Translations under genes and position numbers: made by a program
Notes under the pieces: model-generated
The model's input: the letters and a program-made list of their open reading frames with translations, nothing else
Told to the model about the DNA's origin: nothing
Database searches by the model: none
Shown here: piece by piece, positions 26,602 to 35,858 of the stretch
Position numbering within the stretch: the stretch's first letter is position 1
How the letters are laid out: each line of letters begins with the position of its first letter
Source of the DNA: Mobilicoccus pelagius NBRC 104925
Lineage (GTDB): Bacteria; Actinomycetota; Actinomycetes; Actinomycetales; Dermatophilaceae
Assembly (NCBI RefSeq): GCF_000247995.1
Contig: NZ_BAFE01000053.1
Span: 31,995-95,994 of the forward strand
DNA: 64,000 nucleotides
Reading direction: 5' to 3'

Positions 26602-29600
26602 CGGGCGGGTCGGACGAACGGGAACGTGAGGACGCCGCGGATCGAGGTGCCGAGGAGGAGCATCGCGAGGCGGTCGACGCCGATGCCGAGGCCACCGGTG
26701 GGTGGCATGCCGATCTCGAGGGTGCGGAGGAAGTCCTCGTCGACCTCCATCGCCTCGACGTCGCCGAGGGCCGCCTTGAGGGACTGCTCGGTGAGGCGTC
26801 GCCGTTGTTCGATCGGGTCGGTGAGCTCGGAGTAGGCGGTGCCGAGCTCCATGCGGTCGACGACGAGGTCCCAGCGTTCGACGAGGCCGGGCTTGGAGCG
26901 GTGCGCGCCGGTGAGCGGGGAGGTCTCGACGGGGAAGTCGACGTAGAACGTCGGGTGGACGGTGGCCGCCTCGACGAGGTCGGCGTAGAGCTCCTCGACG
27001 ACGGCACCCGGGCCCATGCCGTCGTGGACGGCGACCTCGTGGCGGCGGGCGATGTCGAGGAGGGTCTCGAAGTCCATGTCGAGGGTGACCTCGCGGCCGA
27101 CGGCCCGCGACACGGCCTCCAGGACGGGGAGGACGGGCCAGGGTCCGGAGACGTCGACGAGTTCACGGGCCTCGGGGTCGGCGCCGCGGCCGGTGCGGAG
27201 CGGGAGGAGCGGGGCGCCGTGGACGGCGGTCGCGGCCTCCGTGACGAGGCGTTCGGTGAGGTGACGCATCGTCGTGTAGTCGCCGAAGGGCTCGTACGCC
27301 TCGAGGGACGTGAACTCGGGGTTGTGGGTGGCGTCGGCGCCCTCGTTGCGGAAGTTGCGGCCCATCTCGAACAGCGGCCCCATGCCGGCGACGACGAGGC
27401 GCTTGAGGTAGAGCTCGGGCGCGATCCGCATGGCGAGGTCGACGCCGAAGGCGTTGGAGTACGTGCGGAACGGTCGGGCGGAGGCGCCGCCGTGGACGGT
27501 GTGGAGGATCGGCGTCTCCACCTCGAGGTAGCCGGCGTCGGTGAGGGTGCGGCGCAGGGAGGCGACGACGGCGCTGCGGACGCGCAGCCTCTGGGCCACC
27601 TCGGGGTGGACGATGAGGTCGGTCGCCCGTCGGCGGAGTCGCGCCTCGGGGTCGGTGAACGCCTCGAACGGCACGGGGTGGAGCGCCTTGGCGACGAGGC
27701 GCCAGCCGGTGACGAGGACCGACGGCGTGCCGGTGCGCGAGTGGCCGAGGGTGCCCTCGACGACGAGGAGGTCGCCGCCGTCGGCGGAGTGCGTGAACGC
27801 GGGGACGGCCTGCTCCCCGGTGAGGGCCTGACGTTCGAGGACGGCCTGGAGCGTGTGGGTGCCGTCGACGAGCTGGGCGAAGACGACCCCGCCGTGGTCG
27901 CGGACGGTGCGGATGCGGCCGCAGAGGCGCACCTTGCCGTGCCAGTCCTCGGCGGGGAGCGTGGCGAAGCGGGCGAGGCCCTCGGCGGGCGCGACGCCCA
28001 CGGGGTAGGGGTCGACGCCGCGGGCCCGCATGGCCTCGACGCGGGCGAGGCGGACGCGCGTCTGGTCCCCACGGCGCGGGGCGAGGGACGCGGCGTCGAC
28101 GAGGGGCCGCGACTCGAGTTCCCGCACCCGAGCTAGGTGCTCGGCGTCGAGCTGCGGCACCTGCGGCGTGCCGAAGAGGGTGGGGATGAAGCCCTCCGCG
28201 AGCCCCATCGCGACGAGGGCCTGCGGGAGGGAGACGCGGGAGTCGACGCAGACGTACCGCGGCACCCACGTCGGCCGGTACTTCTCGTTCGAGCGGTAGA
28301 GCCGTTCGAGCTGGAAGAACCGGTCGAGGCCGCCGAGGACGGAGGAGTTCAACCGGGTGAGGGTGCTCGCGCCGAGGCGTTCGGCGTCGACGAACACGCC
28401 GCGGAGGAACGCGAAGTTGAGGGAGACGCGGCGGATCCCGAGGTCGGGACCGCACTCCATGAGGGTGGCGACGAGGAGTTCGATCGTGCCGTTGGGCGCC
28501 TGGGGGTGGCGACGCATCGTGTCGAGGGAGACGCCGGAGGCGCCCCACGGCACGAAGGACAGGAGACCGAAGCACTTGCCGTCGGCGTCGTGGGCGGTGA
28601 CCCAGACGGTGCGGCCGTCGGCGGGGTCGCCGCGGCGGTCGAGGGCCATGGAGAACCCGCGTTCCGTGCCGCCCTCGCGCCACGCGTCGGCCATCGCGCA
28701 GAGTTCCGCGAGCTCGACGGGCGCGATGTCCTGCTGGCGGCGGATCTGCGTGACGAGCCCCGAGCGGCGGGCGTGCTGCACGGCGCGGCGGACGGGCGTC
28801 ATCGTCGTCGTGTCGAGGTGGAACGCGTCGGTGTGGAGGATCGCCTCGTCGCCGAGGGCGACGACGTCGAACCCGGCGGCGAGGTAGGCGCGGGCGCCGT
28901 CCTCGCTCACGCCGAGGATCGCGGGTACCCAGCCGTACCAGCGGGACTGGGCCTTCCAGCGGTGGATCGCGTCGGTCCACGCGGCGGGGTCGCCGACGGG
29001 GTCGCCCGAGGCGAGGGCGACGCCGCCGACGACGTCGTAGGCAACGGCGGCGCGTCGGTCCTCGGAGAACACGAGCGACTTGTCGCGGCGCGTGGCGAAG
29101 TAGCCGAGAGAGTCCCGCTCGCCGTACTCCCGCAGGAGGGAACGGAGTTCGACCTCGTGGTCCTGCGTCCACGCCTTGCTGTCGCGAGAGGAGCGGGTGA
29201 AGAGGACGACGGCGACGACGAGCGTCGCACCGACGATGATCCCGGCGAGTTGGGAGACGAGCTGCGGGACGGGGACGACGGCCTGGGCCCACGTACCGGT
29301 GAAGCCGAGGGCGCGGAGGACGACGGACCGCACGACGGCGGGGTCGCCGGCGTCGCGGTCGAACCAGGTGAGGAGGCCCCACGTGGTGAGGACGGCGAGG
29401 CCGACGCCGATGACGAGGGTGCCGACCAGCGTCGTCCACGACCCCTGGCGAAGTCGGCCGGGGAACGCGGCACGGGATCGCCAGCAGAACCAGAGGACGA
29501 CGACGGCCGGCACGATCGCGCCGAGGTCGAGGAATCCGAGGACGAGCCACCAGCCGTGCCAGGAGGGGTAGGGGCTGCCCTCGGTGAGGAAGAACGACGC

Positions 29601-29966
29601 GACCTGGAGTCCGCCGAGGAGGCCGAAGGCCTGGAAGAAGGCGACGCCGACGAGACCGAGGCGTTTGCGGCCGACGAGGGCGCGGGTGACGAGGGCGAGG
29701 ACGACGAGGGAGACCGCCGAGTTGCTCACCGGCACGTTGACGAACGAGAACACGAGCTCGGGCCATGAGACGTGGCGGCGGCCCCAGTGTTCGAACATCC
29801 AGAGGAACGCGGTCGTCACGGTGGCCACGGCGTACGTCCACACGAGGACGCGGGCGAACCGTTCCTGCCGCGGCGTCGAGTCGCGGACGGCGACGTCCTC
29901 CGTCGTGCCCGCCGCGTGGGGCGGGCACGGTTCGGTCGTGCGGCGGAGGAGGGACGTGCTCGGCAT
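26598..29966 (-). CDS. lysX: Bifunctional lysyl-tRNA synthetase / phosphatidylglycerol lysyltransferase
   Basis: A 1122-residue fusion like mycobacterial LysX (about 1172 residues). The N-terminal third has about seven membrane helices (residues 30-260). A DUF2156 lysyltransferase domain follows, with LLREYGERDSLGYFATRRDK near 285-304 (core SLGYFATR), GGVALASGDPVGD near 325-337 and PNGTIELLVATLM near 465-477. A class II LysRS with an OB fold ends the protein (FEMGRNFRNEGAD motif 2, GLGIGVDRLAMLLL motif 3). It charges lysine to tRNA and transfers it to phosphatidylglycerol, raising membrane charge against cationic peptides. ATG 29966 has ggaaagag upstream; GTG 30002 with ggagg is an equally good start. 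Confidence 0.94.
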   Translation of the reverse strand: MPSTSLLRRTTEPCPPHAAGTTEDVAVRDSTPRQERFARVLVWTYAVATVTTAFLWMFEHWGRRHVSWPELVFSFVNVPVSNSAVSLVVLALVTRALVGRKRLGLVGVAFFQAFGLLGGLQVASFFLTEGSPYPSWHGWWLVLGFLDLGAIVPAVVVLWFCWRSRAAFPGRLRQGSWTTLVGTLVIGVGLAVLTTWGLLTWFDRDAGDPAVVRSVVLRALGFTGTWAQAVVPVPQLVSQLAGIIVGATLVVAVVLFTRSSRDSKAWTQDHEVELRSLLREYGERDSLGYFATRRDKSLVFSEDRRAAVAYDVVGGVALASGDPVGDPAAWTDAIHRWKAQSRWYGWVPAILGVSEDGARAYLAAGFDVVALGDEAILHTDAFHLDTTTMTPVRRAVQHARRSGLVTQIRRQQDIAPVELAELCAMADAWREGGTERGFSMALDRRGDPADGRTVWVTAHDADGKCFGLLSFVPWGASGVSLDTMRRHPQAPNGTIELLVATLMECGPDLGIRRVSLNFAFLRGVFVDAERLGASTLTRLNSSVLGGLDRFFQLERLYRSNEKYRPTWVPRYVCVDSRVSLPQALVAMGLAEGFIPTLFGTPQVPQLDAEHLARVRELESRPLVDAASLAPRRGDQTRVRLARVEAMRARGVDPYPVGVAPAEGLARFATLPAEDWHGKVRLCGRIRTVRDHGGVVFAQLVDGTHTLQAVLERQALTGEQAVPAFTHSADGGDLLVVEGTLGHSRTGTPSVLVTGWRLVAKALHPVPFEAFTDPEARLRRRATDLIVHPEVAQRLRVRSAVVASLRRTLTDAGYLEVETPILHTVHGGASARPFRTYSNAFGVDLAMRIAPELYLKRLVVAGMGPLFEMGRNFRNEGADATHNPEFTSLEAYEPFGDYTTMRHLTERLVTEAATAVHGAPLLPLRTGRGADPEARELVDVSGPWPVLPVLEAVSRAVGREVTLDMDFETLLDIARRHEVAVHDGMGPGAVVEELYADLVEAATVHPTFYVDFPVETSPLTGAHRSKPGLVERWDLVVDRMELGTAYSELTDPIEQRRRLTEQSLKAALGDVEAMEVDEDFLRTLEIGMPPTGGLGIGVDRLAMLLLGTSIRGVLTFPFVRPAR

Positions 29967-30312
29967 GCGGGGGTCTCTTTCCGTCGTGCTCGGGTCGGAC
30001 ACCGAGAGCACCTCCGCGCTGCCCGCACCGGCGTCGCACACGCCGCCCCGACCACCGGAGCCCCCCGGCTCACTCCCCCCAGACTGACACGACCCCACGG
30101 GAACCCGGCACACGGACCCGGTCGACGGGACGGCGTTTCCGCCGCCCGGGGCGGCGCATCCCCTGCCACCGCCCCGCGTGTCCGCACCGTGAACCCCCCC
30201 CCGCGCGCCACCCTCTCGTGCGGCTCTCGCGTCCGTAGACTCCCCGAAATCTCGCCGCCCACGGCCGGATCGTCCTCGCCGCCCGCCGGCGTCCCCCACC
30301 GAAAGGCATCAG
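29967..30312. other. Divergent promoter region between lysX and the amidohydrolase gene
   Basis: About 346 bp. The first 36 bp may code if lysX starts at 30002. A run of nine C lies at 30194-30202. TAGACT at 30236-30241 is a possible -10 element for the rightward gene, about 70 nt before its start. No further gene or repeat was seen. Confidence 0.5.
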
Positions 30313-31506
30313 ATGACCACCCGTCCCGAGCTCGTCGACCTCCGTCGCACGCTCCACCGAGACCCGGAGGTGGGACTCCACCTCCCCCGCACCCAGAAGA
30401 CCCTCCTCGACGCCCTCGAAGGGCTGCCCCTCGAGATCACGACGGGCGGGTCGCTCACCTCGATCACCGCCCTCCTCCGCGGGGGCCGCCGCGGCGAGGG
30501 CGACGTCCCGGCCGTCCTCCTCCGGGCCGACATGGACGGCCTGCCCGTGCGGGAGGAGACGGGCGTCGAGTACGCCTCGACGACCGGCACGATGCACGCC
30601 TGCGGCCACGACCTCCACATGACGATGCTCGTCGGTGCGGTCCGCGACCTGTGCGAGCGCCGCGAGGACCTCCCCGGCGACGTCGTCTTCATGTTCCAGC
30701 CCGGTGAGGAGGGGCACGACGGCGCGGGCCACATGATCCGCGAGGGCGTGCTCGAGGCCTCGGGCCGCAGGGTCGACGCCGCGTACGCCGTCCACGTGTG
30801 GTCGGCGCTCGAGCCGGGCGGCACGTTCGCGACGAAGCCGGGCGCGATGATGGCCGCCTCGCACCGGCTGCAGGTCAAGGTCGTCGGGCAGGGCGGCCAC
30901 GGCAGCACCCCCCACCGCGGCAAGGACCCGGTGCCGGCGCTCGCCGAGATGGTCACCGCGCTCCAGGTGCTCGTCACGCGCCGGTTCGACGTGTTCGACC
31001 CCGTCGTCATCACCGTCGGGTCGTTGCACGCGGGCACGACGTGCAACGTCATCCCCGAGTTCGGCGAGTTCGACGCGACCGTGCGGTCGTTCTCGCACGA
31101 GGCCGAGGAGCGGCTCTTCGACCTCGTCCCGCAGGTGTTGCGGGGGGTCGCCGACTCCCACGGCGTCGAGGTCGAGATCGACTTCGAGCGTCAGTACCCC
31201 GTCACCGTCAACGACGACGCCGAGACCCACTTCGTCGCCGAGGTCGTCGAGGACCTCTTCGGTCCGGAGCGCCACTCCCGGTGGCGCAACCCCCTCGGCG
31301 GTGCGGAGGACTTCTCCCGCGTGCTCGAGGAGGTCCCCGGCGCGTTCATCGGGCTGTCGGCGGTCCCCGAGGGTGGCAACCCCGCGACCGCCCCGTTCAA
31401 CCACTCCGCCTACGCCACGTTCGACGACTCCGTCCTCGACGACGGCGTGCGTCTCTTCGTCGAACTCGCCACCCGCCGTCTCGCCGCGCTCGACGCGGAC
31501 CGCTGA
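30313..31506 (+). CDS. M20D-family amidohydrolase (N-acyl amino acid / hippurate hydrolase type)
   Basis: A 397-residue metal-dependent hydrolase of the M20D group, which deacylates N-acylated amino acids, hippurate or similar amides. Metal-binding motifs are LLRADMDGLPV near 70-80, HACGHDLHMTML near 96-107, FQPGEEGHDGAGHMI near 134-148 and the late LGGAEDFSRVLEEVPG near 332-347. The dimerisation domain contains GQGGHGSTPHRGKDPV near 195-210. ATG 30313 is 7 nt after gaaagg. A permease gene follows 38 bp downstream, suggesting uptake and hydrolysis of one class of acylated substrate. Confidence 0.9.
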   Translation: MTTRPELVDLRRTLHRDPEVGLHLPRTQKTLLDALEGLPLEITTGGSLTSITALLRGGRRGEGDVPAVLLRADMDGLPVREETGVEYASTTGTMHACGHDLHMTMLVGAVRDLCERREDLPGDVVFMFQPGEEGHDGAGHMIREGVLEASGRRVDAAYAVHVWSALEPGGTFATKPGAMMAASHRLQVKVVGQGGHGSTPHRGKDPVPALAEMVTALQVLVTRRFDVFDPVVITVGSLHAGTTCNVIPEFGEFDATVRSFSHEAEERLFDLVPQVLRGVADSHGVEVEIDFERQYPVTVNDDAETHFVAEVVEDLFGPERHSRWRNPLGGAEDFSRVLEEVPGAFIGLSAVPEGGNPATAPFNHSAYATFDDSVLDDGVRLFVELATRRLAALDADR

Positions 31507-31544
31507 CCGGTTCGCCGATCCCTCCCCTCCCAGAACGGATCCCC

Positions 31545-32858
31545 GTGTCCTCCACCCCTGCACCGCCGGCGTCGTCTGCGACGTCCTCCCCCACCGACGC
31601 CGCCGTGGCCCGCCGCGCGATCGTCGGCACCGGCATCGGCAACGCCCTCGAGTGGTACGACTGGAACGTCTACGCGACGTTCTCGACGTTCATCGCCGCC
31701 CAGCTGTTCTCCAAGGCCGACCCCACCTCCGCGCTGCTCTCGACGCTCGCGATCTTCGCCGTCGGGTTCATCGCCCGCCCGTTCGGCGGCTACCTCTTCG
31801 GGTGGCTCGCCGACCGGATCGGTCGAAAGCACTCGCTCATGGTCGCCGTCATCTGCGCGTCCGTCGGGTCGCTCCTCATCGCGATCTGCCCGACCTACGA
31901 CCAGGTCGGCGTCTGGGCGTCGGCGATCCTCCTCCTCGCCCGGCTCGTCCAGGGCCTCGCCCACGGCGGCGAGCTCCCCTCGGCGCAGACGTACATCGCG
32001 GAGGCGGCCCCGCCCGCACGTCGCGGACTGTGGGCGAGCTCGATCTACGCGAGCGGCACCGTCGGCCTCCTCTTCGGCATGTTCCTCGGCCTCGGCCTCA
32101 ACATCGTTCTCTCCGACGAGGCGATGAGCGCGTGGGGTTGGCGCATCCCGTTCCTCCTCGGTGCGATCTTCGGCCTGTTCGCCATGTGGATCCGAACCCG
32201 CATGGAGGAGTCCGAGGTCTTCGAGAACGAGAAGGAGACCGAGGGACTGCCGACGCGCAGCATCCTCGCGGGTGTGTGGCACCACCGCCGCCAGGCCCTC
32301 CAGGTCATCGGCATGACGGCCGGACTCACCGTCACCTACTACGTGTGGTCGGTCGCGATGACGCCCTACGCCGTCAAGACCCTCGGGTTCTCCACGCAGC
32401 AGGCGTTCTGGGCGTCGATCATCGGCAACACCGCGCTCATCGCCAGCCTGCCGTTCTGGGGGATGCTGTCCGACCGCATCGGCCGCAAGCCCCTCCTGCT
32501 GTTCGCGATGATCGGCTCCGCCGTCATGTACATCCCGATGCTGAACCTCGTCCAGGATCAGACGTGGCAGCTCGCGCTCGCGATCTCGGTGATGTGCGTG
32601 ATCCTCTCGGCCGACCTCGCGATCGCGCCCGCCGTGTACGCCGAGATGTTCCCCACGGCGTCCCGCGCTTCGGCGTTCGGCATCCCGTATGCCGTCTGCA
32701 TCGCCCTCTTCGGCGGCACCGCGCCGTACGTGCAGGCCTGGATGGGCACGGCGTTCGGCCCCCGCGCCTTCCCGATGTACGCCATCGCGCTCGGTGTCGT
32801 CTCGGCCCTCACCATGCTCACCCTGCCCGAGACGAAGGGCCGCGACCTCTCGGACTGA
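31545..32858 (+). CDS. MFS transporter, metabolite:H+ symporter (MHS) family
   Basis: A 437-residue major facilitator with about 12 helices. MHS-type signatures are GNALEWYDWNVYATFSTFIA (start GNALEWYDW) near 32-50, FIARPFGGYLFGWLADRIGRK near 73-93 (core GWLADRIGRK), LLLARLVQGLAHGGELPSAQTYIAE near 124-148 (core QGLAHGGE), and the second-half LSDRIGRKPLLL near 308-319. Relatives import osmolytes, dicarboxylates or aromatic acids. The start is GTG 31545 with agaacgga upstream. It follows the amidohydrolase and ends in a hairpin, so the pair is one operon. Confidence 0.9.
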   Translation: MSSTPAPPASSATSSPTDAAVARRAIVGTGIGNALEWYDWNVYATFSTFIAAQLFSKADPTSALLSTLAIFAVGFIARPFGGYLFGWLADRIGRKHSLMVAVICASVGSLLIAICPTYDQVGVWASAILLLARLVQGLAHGGELPSAQTYIAEAAPPARRGLWASSIYASGTVGLLFGMFLGLGLNIVLSDEAMSAWGWRIPFLLGAIFGLFAMWIRTRMEESEVFENEKETEGLPTRSILAGVWHHRRQALQVIGMTAGLTVTYYVWSVAMTPYAVKTLGFSTQQAFWASIIGNTALIASLPFWGMLSDRIGRKPLLLFAMIGSAVMYIPMLNLVQDQTWQLALAISVMCVILSADLAIAPAVYAEMFPTASRASAFGIPYAVCIALFGGTAPYVQAWMGTAFGPRAFPMYAIALGVVSALTMLTLPETKGRDLSD

Positions 32859-32873
32859 CGCCTCACCCGACCG

Positions 32874-32909
32874 GAACGGACCCCACCCCGACGAGGGCGG
32901 GGTCCGTTC
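32874..32909 (+). terminator. Terminator of the amidohydrolase-permease operon
   Basis: An 11-bp stem GAACGGACCCC/GGGGTCCGTTC, extended inward by three further G-C pairs after one mismatch, lies 15 bp after the permease stop. It is followed by cgtcgttc rather than a T-run. Confidence 0.75.
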
Positions 32910-33172
32910 GTCGTTCACGGGCCCGCCGACGCGGCCCGAGATGCGATCCCCGATGAGGACGTGGCCCGGGAGGGACAGGGGCGTCGCGACGAAACCGCAG
33001 GTCAACGGGCTGATCGGATGGGGGGGCGAGGTCGCCGCTCACCGGTGATCGTCATTCGGACCGCCTCTCGCGCCGGCGATGTGGTCCGGAGGCGACGGCG
33101 GCACCCGGAGGCACGCTCACCGTCGTCGTGTGCGCCGGCCACGACCTGCCGGCGGCGACGACGGCCACTCGA
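32910..33172. other. Intergenic region between convergent genes
   Basis: About 263 bp from the terminator to the panC stop. No open frame with protein-like composition, no repeat and no further hairpin of note was seen. Confidence 0.55.
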
Positions 33173-34024
33173 TCACCCGAGGCCGGGGTCCGCCTCGTGG
33201 AGGAGGGTGTTGTCGAGGAGGCGAGGGCGGCCGATGCGGACGGCGAGGGAGGCGGCGGCCTTGTCGACGGGGCCGTCGAGTTCGACGAGGGTCTCGGGGT
33301 CGGCGAGGCTCACGTAGTCGATCTCCGCCCGCGGATCGCCCTCGACGACCTCCCGGATCGTGCGACGCAGCGTCTCGGCGTCGCGTTCGCCCGCGTCGTA
33401 GGCGGCCCGACCGGCCCGCAGCGCCCGCGACAGCACCGTCGCCGCCTGCCGGTCCTCCGCGTCGAGGTAGGCGTTGCGGCTGCTCCGCGCGAGCCCGTCG
33501 GCCTCCCGCCCCGTCGGGCACACGACGACCTCGTCGACGAGCGCGAGATCCGCTGCGAGCCGCCGCAGCACCACCGACTGCTGAAGATCCTTCTGACCGA
33601 CGAACAACACGTCCGGACGCACGACCCCTAGCAGCACCGACACCACCGTCGCCACCCCGGCGAAATGCCCGGGCCGAGACGCCCCCTCGAGGACGTCCGT
33701 GACGCCGTCGACCTCGACCGTCGTCGCGAACCCCGACGGGTACACGTCCCCCGGCTGCGGCAGCCACACGAGATCGACACCCGCCTCCTCCAGGAGCGCG
33801 AGGTCACGCTCGGGGTCGCGCGGGTAGCTCGCGAGGTCCTCCCCCGGCCCGAACTGCGTCGGGTTGACGAAGATCGACACCGCGACGTGCCCGCACTCCT
33901 CCTTCGCCCGGCGCACGAGGCTCAGATGCCCGTCGTGGAGATACCCCATCGTCGGCACGAACCCGAGCCGCCCGAGCCGCGCCCGCTCCTCACGGACCTC
34001 CGCCCGCGTCGTCACGACCTTCAT
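33173..34024 (-). CDS. panC: Pantothenate synthetase
   Basis: A 283-residue enzyme joining pantoate and beta-alanine with ATP. The nucleotidyltransferase signature is complete: VPTMGYLHDGHLSLV near residues 23-37, SIFVNPTQFGPGEDL near 50-64, the ATP loop FVGQKDLQQSVVLRRL near 139-154, and the KMSKS-like SSRNAYL near 181-187. ATG 34024 overlaps the panB stop by 4 bp. No panD lies in the window. Confidence 0.96.
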   Translation of the reverse strand: MKVVTTRAEVREERARLGRLGFVPTMGYLHDGHLSLVRRAKEECGHVAVSIFVNPTQFGPGEDLASYPRDPERDLALLEEAGVDLVWLPQPGDVYPSGFATTVEVDGVTDVLEGASRPGHFAGVATVVSVLLGVVRPDVLFVGQKDLQQSVVLRRLAADLALVDEVVVCPTGREADGLARSSRNAYLDAEDRQAATVLSRALRAGRAAYDAGERDAETLRRTIREVVEGDPRAEIDYVSLADPETLVELDGPVDKAAASLAVRIGRPRLLDNTLLHEADPGLG

Positions 34025-34908
34025 GCCTGCGCCCCCGCCCCGTCCGTCCCGCCGAGCCCGTCGTGTCCGACGACCGTGTCGAGCCCGGCGAGTTCCGCGG
34101 CGAGGGCGTCCTCGTCCATGCGGGCGCTGTTCTCCGGCCCGGGGAACGCGCCCGCCTCGACCTCGGCCGCGAGCGCCTGCAACGCCTCGACGGCCTGGTC
34201 GCCGAGCGTCGCGAACCGCCGCGTGTGCCTGGGGACGTGGGCGTCGAAGAGACCGAGGACGTCGTGCCACACCTGCACCTCACCGGAGGTGTGCGGGCCG
34301 GCGCCGATGCCGATCGTCGGGATGTCGAGCCGCGCCGTGACCTCGCGGGCGAGCGGTGCGGGGACGAGTTCGAGCACGATCGACCACGCCCCGGCGTCCT
34401 GCAACGCGAGGGCGTCCTCCACGAGTCGCCGCGCCGCACCGGTGTCGCGACCCTGTACGCGCAGGCCGATCGTGTGCTGCGACTGCGGCGTGAACCCGAG
34501 GTGCCCCATGACGGGCACGCCCGCGTCGACGAGGGTGTGCACGGTGCCCGCGACGGTGCGTCCGCCCTCGATCTTGACCGACCCGCAGCCGCCCTCGGCC
34601 ATGACCCGGCGGGCCGCGTCGATCGCATCCGCCGTCGTCGCGTACGTGAGGAACGGCAGGTCGCCGACGACGAGCGGCGTCTCGCACCCGCGGACGGCGG
34701 CACGCGCGTGGTGGACGATGTCGTCGACCGTCACCGGTAGCGTCGAGTCGTGACCCAGCATCACCATGCCGAGGGAGTCCCCGACGAGGATGAGCGGGAT
34801 GCCGGCCCGCTCGGCGAGGCGGGCACTCGTGTAGTCGTACGCCGTGACCATCGTGAACCGGCGGCCCTCGGCGTGGAGGCGGGCGATGTCCCGCGTCGTC
34901 GTGCGCAT
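34021..34908 (-). CDS. panB: 3-methyl-2-oxobutanoate hydroxymethyltransferase
   Basis: A 295-residue TIM-barrel enzyme making ketopantoate from ketoisovalerate and methylene-THF, the first step of pantothenate synthesis. It has VTAYDYTSARLAE near 21-33, LVGDSLGMVMLGHDST near 42-57 (metal Asp), GSVKIEGG near 112-119, MGHLGFTPQS near 138-147 and IPTIGIGAGPHTSGEVQVW near 203-221 (core IGIGAGP). ATG 34908 has no RBS but TAGTCT 7 nt upstream, so leaderless. panC follows with a 4-bp overlap. Confidence 0.96.
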   Translation of the reverse strand: MRTTTRDIARLHAEGRRFTMVTAYDYTSARLAERAGIPLILVGDSLGMVMLGHDSTLPVTVDDIVHHARAAVRGCETPLVVGDLPFLTYATTADAIDAARRVMAEGGCGSVKIEGGRTVAGTVHTLVDAGVPVMGHLGFTPQSQHTIGLRVQGRDTGAARRLVEDALALQDAGAWSIVLELVPAPLAREVTARLDIPTIGIGAGPHTSGEVQVWHDVLGLFDAHVPRHTRRFATLGDQAVEALQALAAEVEAGAFPGPENSARMDEDALAAELAGLDTVVGHDGLGGTDGAGAQA

Positions 34909-34915
34909 GGGCGCA

Positions 34916-34921
34916 AGACTA
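34916..34921 (-). promoter_or_regulatory. Candidate -10 element for panBC
   Basis: TAGTCT on the minus strand ends 7 nt before the A of the panB ATG, with no Shine-Dalgarno sequence. Confidence 0.5.
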
Positions 34922-34984
34922 GGCAGCCGCCCCACCCGGGAGCGCCCCGGCCGGTCGTCCTCGCGGCGTGGCCGCATCACGCCG

Positions 34985-35857
34985 TCACCGGCGCCGCTGG
35001 CACCGCCCGCACCAGTAGAGTTGCCGTCCGGCGACCTTCTCGGTGCGGATCGTCGAACCGCACTGCAGGCACGGCTCGGCCGTGCGCTTGTAGACGAAGA
35101 ACCGCCGTTCGTAGTGGGTGCCGTGCGCGGCGCCGGTGAGGGTCGCCGTGTAGGTGTCGACCTCCTCGGGCGCGCGGGCGATCCACTCCTGGGCGTCCTC
35201 GACCTGGTCGGTCATCGTGATGATCTGCCCGAACGCGACGCCGAGCGGCAGAAGAGCGGTGATGTCCTCCCACAGCACGTCCCACGTCGCGCGACGGATC
35301 TCCCGGCCGGGCCGGAACGGGTCGACGCGATGACGGAACAGCACCTCGCACCGATAGACGTTGCCGACGCCCGCGAGGACCGACTGGTCCATGAGGAGCT
35401 CGGCGATCGACCGCCCGCTGCGCGAGATCTTCGCCCACGCCCGGTCGGGGTCGGCGTCCTCCCGCAGCGGATCGGGCCCGAGCTTGGCGAGCACCGCGTC
35501 GTGTTTCTCCTCCGTGACGAGCTCGCAGAGGTTCGGTCCCCGCAGGTCGGCGACGTGCGCGTCGTCGCGGATCCGCAACCGCACCGTGCCGGTGACCGGC
35601 ACGTCCCCGTCACCGTGGTCGTGGGGCACGACCGAGAACGACCCGATGAGCCCGAGGTGAACGTGGACGATGCGGTCGCCCTCGTGGTGGAGGAACAGGT
35701 GTTTGCCCGCCGCCTCGGCCGCCTCGAACACGCCGCCGTCGAGGAGCGCCGCGGAATCGGCGAACCGCCCCTGCGGGCTGCTCACCCGCACGGGCCGGCC
35801 CCGGAACGCCCGGTCGAGCCGCCGCGCCTGCGCGTGGATCGTGTGACCCTCGGGCAC
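34985..35857 (-). CDS. nei: Endonuclease VIII-like DNA glycosylase (Nei/Fpg family)
   Basis: A 290-residue bifunctional glycosylase/AP lyase excising oxidised bases. After the initiator residue the catalytic Pro-Glu is present in VPEGHTIH at 1-8; GKHLFLHHEG near 52-61 contains the beta-elimination Lys; ILAGVGN-like VLAGVGNVYRCEVLF near 164-178 is the helix-two-turn-helix. A C4 zinc finger with CLQC near 264-267 and CGRC near 284-287 closes the protein. The PEGHT start is typical of the Nei branch. GTG 35857 is 1 bp past the ku stop, so ku and nei form one leftward unit. Confidence 0.93.
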   Translation of the reverse strand: MPEGHTIHAQARRLDRAFRGRPVRVSSPQGRFADSAALLDGGVFEAAEAAGKHLFLHHEGDRIVHVHLGLIGSFSVVPHDHGDGDVPVTGTVRLRIRDDAHVADLRGPNLCELVTEEKHDAVLAKLGPDPLREDADPDRAWAKISRSGRSIAELLMDQSVLAGVGNVYRCEVLFRHRVDPFRPGREIRRATWDVLWEDITALLPLGVAFGQIITMTDQVEDAQEWIARAPEEVDTYTATLTGAAHGTHYERRFFVYKRTAEPCLQCGSTIRTEKVAGRQLYWCGRCQRRR

Positions 35858-35858
35858 C

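Noticed and set aside
30194..30202. Nine-C run as a phase-variable tract
   Set aside because: It is short, lies in a very GC-rich intergenic region more than 100 bp from the start codon and outside any core promoter that I can place.
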